DNA from: Planctomycetota bacterium
Lineage (GTDB): Bacteria > Planctomycetota > Planctomycetia > Pirellulales > Lacipirellulaceae
Assembly: GCA_013286045.1 (NCBI GenBank)
Contig: JABDGM010000003.1
Coordinates: forward strand, 1-64,000
Length of the DNA stretch: 64,000 nucleotides
Reading direction: 5' to 3'
Numbering within the stretch: the stretch's first letter is position 1; every line of letters begins with the position of its first letter. The notes beneath the pieces are model-generated. The model saw only the letters and a list, made by a program, of their open reading frames with translations, searched no databases and had not been told where the DNA came from. This document shows, in pieces, positions 60,980 through 64,000 of the stretch. The translations under genes were made by a program, and so were the position numbers.

Positions 60980-61318
60980 ATGATTCCTAAAGAACTGGCA
61001 GCAGCGTCTTCTCGGCCGCTCGTGTTGGCGATCCTGGCGAAAGGCGACGACTACGGATACTCGATCATTCAGCGAGTGAAGGAGGCATCCGGCGGGCAGA
61101 TCGAGTGGAGTGAAGGAATGCTCTACCCTGTGCTTCACCGTTTGGAAAAGGAAGAATTGATTCGCTCGTTCTGGAAGCAAACGGACAATGGGCGACGTCG
61201 CAAGTATTACCGCTTGAGCGCATCTGGCAAGCGATCCTTAACTGTTCACCGCGATCAATGGAACTCTGTCCACAAAACCCTCAGCCAGTTATGGGGAACC
61301 GAACCATGTTTCAGCTAG
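60980..61318 (+). CDS. PadR family transcriptional regulator
   Basis: 'LVLAILAKGDDYGYSIIQRVKEASGGQIEWSEGMLYPVLHRLEKEELIRSFWKQTDNGRRRKYYRLSASGK'; ATG at 60980 (track start 60974). Confidence 0.92.
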   Translation: MIPKELAAASSRPLVLAILAKGDDYGYSIIQRVKEASGGQIEWSEGMLYPVLHRLEKEELIRSFWKQTDNGRRRKYYRLSASGKRSLTVHRDQWNSVHKTLSQLWGTEPCFS

Positions 61319-62007
61319 AACAGCATCTACAAGAATGGACTAAGCGTTTTGGCCCTACGACATCAATGCGTGACTGCGATATCGAAGAGTTAGCGCAGCA
61401 CGTTCGCGATTCGATTGCCTCGCTGACGGCAAAAGGGCTCGATGATGAAGAGGCTTTTCTCGTGGCAACGCATAGAATTGGGCCGGCATGTGCTCTGGAG
61501 GAAGAATTCGCCAAAGTGAATAGCGGACGCATCAAGGTTTACCAGCTGTTTTGGATGGTTTCTGGTGTTCTGCTTTTTGAAATGTGCCGCTTCTTCATCG
61601 GTGCCGCAACCAGTTTTGGGGGAATATTGGCGGCTTCAGCCGGCGGCAATGGATCGGTAATTGGATATTCGTCTGTTGCGATCACAACGCTTCTATGGCT
61701 GGGAGTCGCAATTTGGCTGTATCGGGTGTCTGTAGCTCCTAACGGGCAGAGATCGATTGATCGCGTCCTGACACAACCTTATGGCAAATGGGTCGGAATT
61801 GCGGGCGTACTTCTTTTCCTTGTCTCGGCCATGACGAAATTCGGCAGCCAAATCGTTATGGCCTATTTGACGCCACTTGCCGACTACGGACAGGCAGCCG
61901 CAATACTCGCATTGGCTAATGCTGTTTTGGCGTTACTGATTCCGATGGCATTTCTTTTCGTAATGCTGTCGATTCGAAATCGGTTGCGAGATTCTGCAAT
62001 TACATAG
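61306..62007 (+). CDS. membrane protein with HAAS/permease-prefix-like N-terminus, PadR partner
   Basis: 'MFQLEQHLQEWTKRFG...DIEELAQHVRDSIASLTAKGLDDEEAFLVATHRIG' followed by four TMs; 13-bp overlap with padR-like gene. Confidence 0.75.
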   Translation: MFQLEQHLQEWTKRFGPTTSMRDCDIEELAQHVRDSIASLTAKGLDDEEAFLVATHRIGPACALEEEFAKVNSGRIKVYQLFWMVSGVLLFEMCRFFIGAATSFGGILAASAGGNGSVIGYSSVAITTLLWLGVAIWLYRVSVAPNGQRSIDRVLTQPYGKWVGIAGVLLFLVSAMTKFGSQIVMAYLTPLADYGQAAAILALANAVLALLIPMAFLFVMLSIRNRLRDSAIT

Positions 62008-62037
62008 TGATATTTTGAGGAAGAATACGAGTTGAAA

Positions 62038-62074
62038 ACCGGGGCGTTCCCGCACGCCCCGGTCTTTTTTGTTG
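62038..62074 (+). terminator. intrinsic terminator, near-identical copy 2 of the rpoD terminator
   Basis: ACCGGGGCGT-tcccgc-ACGCCCCGGT then CTTTTTT; 28-bp core identical to 60840-60867. Confidence 0.92.
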
Positions 62075-62079
62075 GGCCT

Positions 62080-62688
62080 CTATGCCTCTCTCCGCCATAC
62101 GCTGCCGACGCGCTCGTGCTCCATTTCGCCTGCAACACGTCCGGCGATTTCTTTGCTTGCATACCTCTCCACGAGCCAAAGCGCGAGGTCCAAGCCAGAC
62201 GTGACGCCGCCGGCGGTGATCAACTGACCGTCGTCAACGACGCGTTCTTGAACAATCTCGGCGCCCGCCGCGCGCAGATCCTCAATGGCACCGCGGTGCG
62301 TGATCGCAGGTCGCCCACGCAGCAAGCCGGTCGCGGCAACGATCATTGCCCCGGTACACACGGCTGCGATCGTGACCCCGCTCTGATGCAACTCGGCCAA
62401 ATACGCTGGAATATCGCCGCGCTCAGTTTCCGCTCTTGCTCCTTGCGCTCGGCGATCATTCCAACCGCCTCCCGGAACTAAGATCAACTCTGGACTTGGC
62501 TTCGATCTAAGAGCAGCTTCGGCCTTAACTCGCAAGCCATGCGCGCCGACCACCTCGCTTGCTCCCGCCGGTGCGACAAGACGCACAATGAAGTCCGCTC
62601 CATTCAATGCGGCATTTTGGAAGACTTCAAACGGCCCGAGGGCGTCCAGTTCGTCAAAACCATCGAACAGGATGATATCGATACGCAT
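62080..62688 (-). CDS. DJ-1/PfpI family protein (isonitrile-hydratase/transcriptional-regulator-like)
   Basis: 'ELILVPGGGWNDRR', 'VTIAAVCTGAMIVAATGLLRGRPAITH', 'DDGQLITAGGVTSGLDLALWLVER'. Confidence 0.9.
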   Translation of the reverse strand: MRIDIILFDGFDELDALGPFEVFQNAALNGADFIVRLVAPAGASEVVGAHGLRVKAEAALRSKPSPELILVPGGGWNDRRAQGARAETERGDIPAYLAELHQSGVTIAAVCTGAMIVAATGLLRGRPAITHRGAIEDLRAAGAEIVQERVVDDGQLITAGGVTSGLDLALWLVERYASKEIAGRVAGEMEHERVGSVWRREA

Positions 62689-62889
62689 CGTTAGCCTCGT
62701 TTTTCGCCGAAACCTCGGCCGCCAAACAGATTACCAACACTGAACCTTGATCTGTAGAGCCGGCAGTTAATGAAAATTTCTCCGTCGGCCATTGACGTTA
62801 CTATTTAGTCACGTTATTATTTGGTCACACAAACAAATGCCGCGACGCGGCGTGCCCTGCCCTAATTTTTTTACTGCACGGAGAAACCT

Positions 62890-63333
62890 ATGACCACGGC
62901 CACCGCACCCCTCGAAGATTTGACATTCGACATTAATCAGGAGCTTGAAATCAAGGCACCGGTCGGCGACGTGTATCGCAACATGATCGAGCAGATCAGC
63001 CACATCATGGGCGGCGACGGTAAGGCGATGGACCTTGTTTTGGAAGAGTGGCCGGGCGGGAGATGGTTCCGTGACCTGGGCCACGGCCAGGGACATTTGT
63101 GGGGCTTTGTGCAAGTCATCAAGCCGCCCACGCTGCTCGAAATTACCGGCCCTATGATGATGTCGTACGCCGTGGCGGGCTTCTTACAGATGCGGTTAGC
63201 ACAAATCAGCGGCGGCACACTCATGACGCTACGCCATCAGGCGATCGGCATGATCGACCCGAAGCATCGCGAAGGGCTAACTCAGGGCTGGGGCAAGATC
63301 ATGCAGAAGATCAAGGAAAGCGCTGAGAAGTAA
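62890..63333 (+). CDS. SRPBCC (Aha1-like) domain protein
   Basis: 'LEIKAPVGDVYRNMIEQISHI...GRWFRDLGHGQGHLWGFVQVIKPPTLLEITGPM'. Confidence 0.8.
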   Translation: MTTATAPLEDLTFDINQELEIKAPVGDVYRNMIEQISHIMGGDGKAMDLVLEEWPGGRWFRDLGHGQGHLWGFVQVIKPPTLLEITGPMMMSYAVAGFLQMRLAQISGGTLMTLRHQAIGMIDPKHREGLTQGWGKIMQKIKESAEK

Positions 63334-63387
63334 GGAGTCGAGATCGCCCAGCTTTCGATCCAATTTCCACAGTTTGTCGAAATCACT

Positions 63388-63783
63388 ATGGCCGAAGACC
63401 TCGATCCAATCTGGAAAGCGCTCGCTGACGAGACTCGCCGGACGATTCTCGACTTTCTACGCTCAGGTCCAAAACCGACGACGGCGATTGTTGAGCAGTT
63501 TCCCCACCTGTCGCGGTTTGCCGTGATGAAGCACCTCGATGTGCTGCGGCAGGCGGCGCTCGTGCTGACCCGCGAGGAAGGCCGACAGCGCATCAACTCG
63601 CTCAATGCGGTGCCGATTCGGATGATTTACGAACGGTGGGTCAGCGGCTTCGAAGGGAACTGGGCGAGCACGCTGCTGCGGGTCAAGGAGGCGGCCGAAC
63701 GGGCGGCAGGAACCCATCCCCCTACTCCGCCGGCAAAAGCGCCGAAGGCTAAGCGAAAGAGAAAAACACCCTCGCGAAGTTAA
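63388..63783 (+). CDS. ArsR family HTH regulator
   Basis: 'PIWKALADETRRTILDFLRSGPKPTTAIVEQFPHLSRFAVMKHLDVLRQAALVLTREEGRQRI'. Confidence 0.92.
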   Translation: MAEDLDPIWKALADETRRTILDFLRSGPKPTTAIVEQFPHLSRFAVMKHLDVLRQAALVLTREEGRQRINSLNAVPIRMIYERWVSGFEGNWASTLLRVKEAAERAAGTHPPTPPAKAPKAKRKRKTPSRS

Positions 63784-63914
63784 AAATGAACGACCGACAG
63801 CGCGAAAATTTGTCCTAGCGGCGCGCGGCCTGCGGTGGTGCAGAAATTGCTGCAAAATGGTGGATTCACCGGAATCATCGCACAAATTCGATTATTAAAA
63901 ACTGGCTAAGGAGC

Positions 63915-64000
63915 ATGAGCATGACGAGCCACCGAGTTGTTTCACGCAAAGAGTGGACAGACGCTCGCACGAAACTACTGGTCGAAGAAAAAGAGCTGAC
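63915..64000 (+). CDS. DUF899-like protein, 3'-truncated by window edge
   Basis: MSMTSHRVVSRKEWTDARTKLLVEEKEL matches the DUF899 N-terminal pattern. Confidence 0.65.
   Translation, partial: MSMTSHRVVSRKEWTDARTKLLVEEKEL

Noticed and set aside
62080-64000. DJ-1, SRPBCC, ArsR, DUF899 genes as a novel operon
   Set aside because: ArsR + SRPBCC pairs with DUF899 neighbours are common in soil and aquatic bacteria; nothing distinctive seen.

Overview
This 64 kb window is a gene-dense bacterial chromosome segment. Several hallmarks point to a planctomycete (Pirellulales-like): DUF1559 prepilin-like protein, PEP-CTERM tails, a DUF4159/MoxR/DUF58/BatA cluster and small 'FSLRRLL' membrane proteins. It has housekeeping genes (miaB, glnE, fmt, def, rpoD, amt-glnB, LptD-like) and no rRNA, tRNA, CRISPR array or recognisable transposase that I could support. 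The most interesting items are: (1) a GAF-HlyD / adaptor / PqqD-like-M50-HlyD membrane gene cluster at the left edge; (2) a short perfect palindrome, CTGGTCGCTGAAGCGACCAG, present three times, two of them in frame inside unrelated genes (fmt and a methyltransferase) and both encoding WSLQRP; (3) a complete DNA topoisomerase VI B+A pair, unusual for a bacterium; (4) an rpoD terminator hairpin duplicated on both sides of a PadR/membrane-protein module that has a two-site operator; (5) MITE-like inverted repeats in successive spacers of the MoxR operon; (6) a 57-bp tandem repeat encoding a secreted repeat protein; (7) an orphan PEP-CTERM gene tail; (8) a small membrane gene broken at a 9-T homopolymer; (9) two translationally coupled dynamin-like/DUF697 GTPases. 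All assignments come from reading the sequence and supplied translations; no database search was run.
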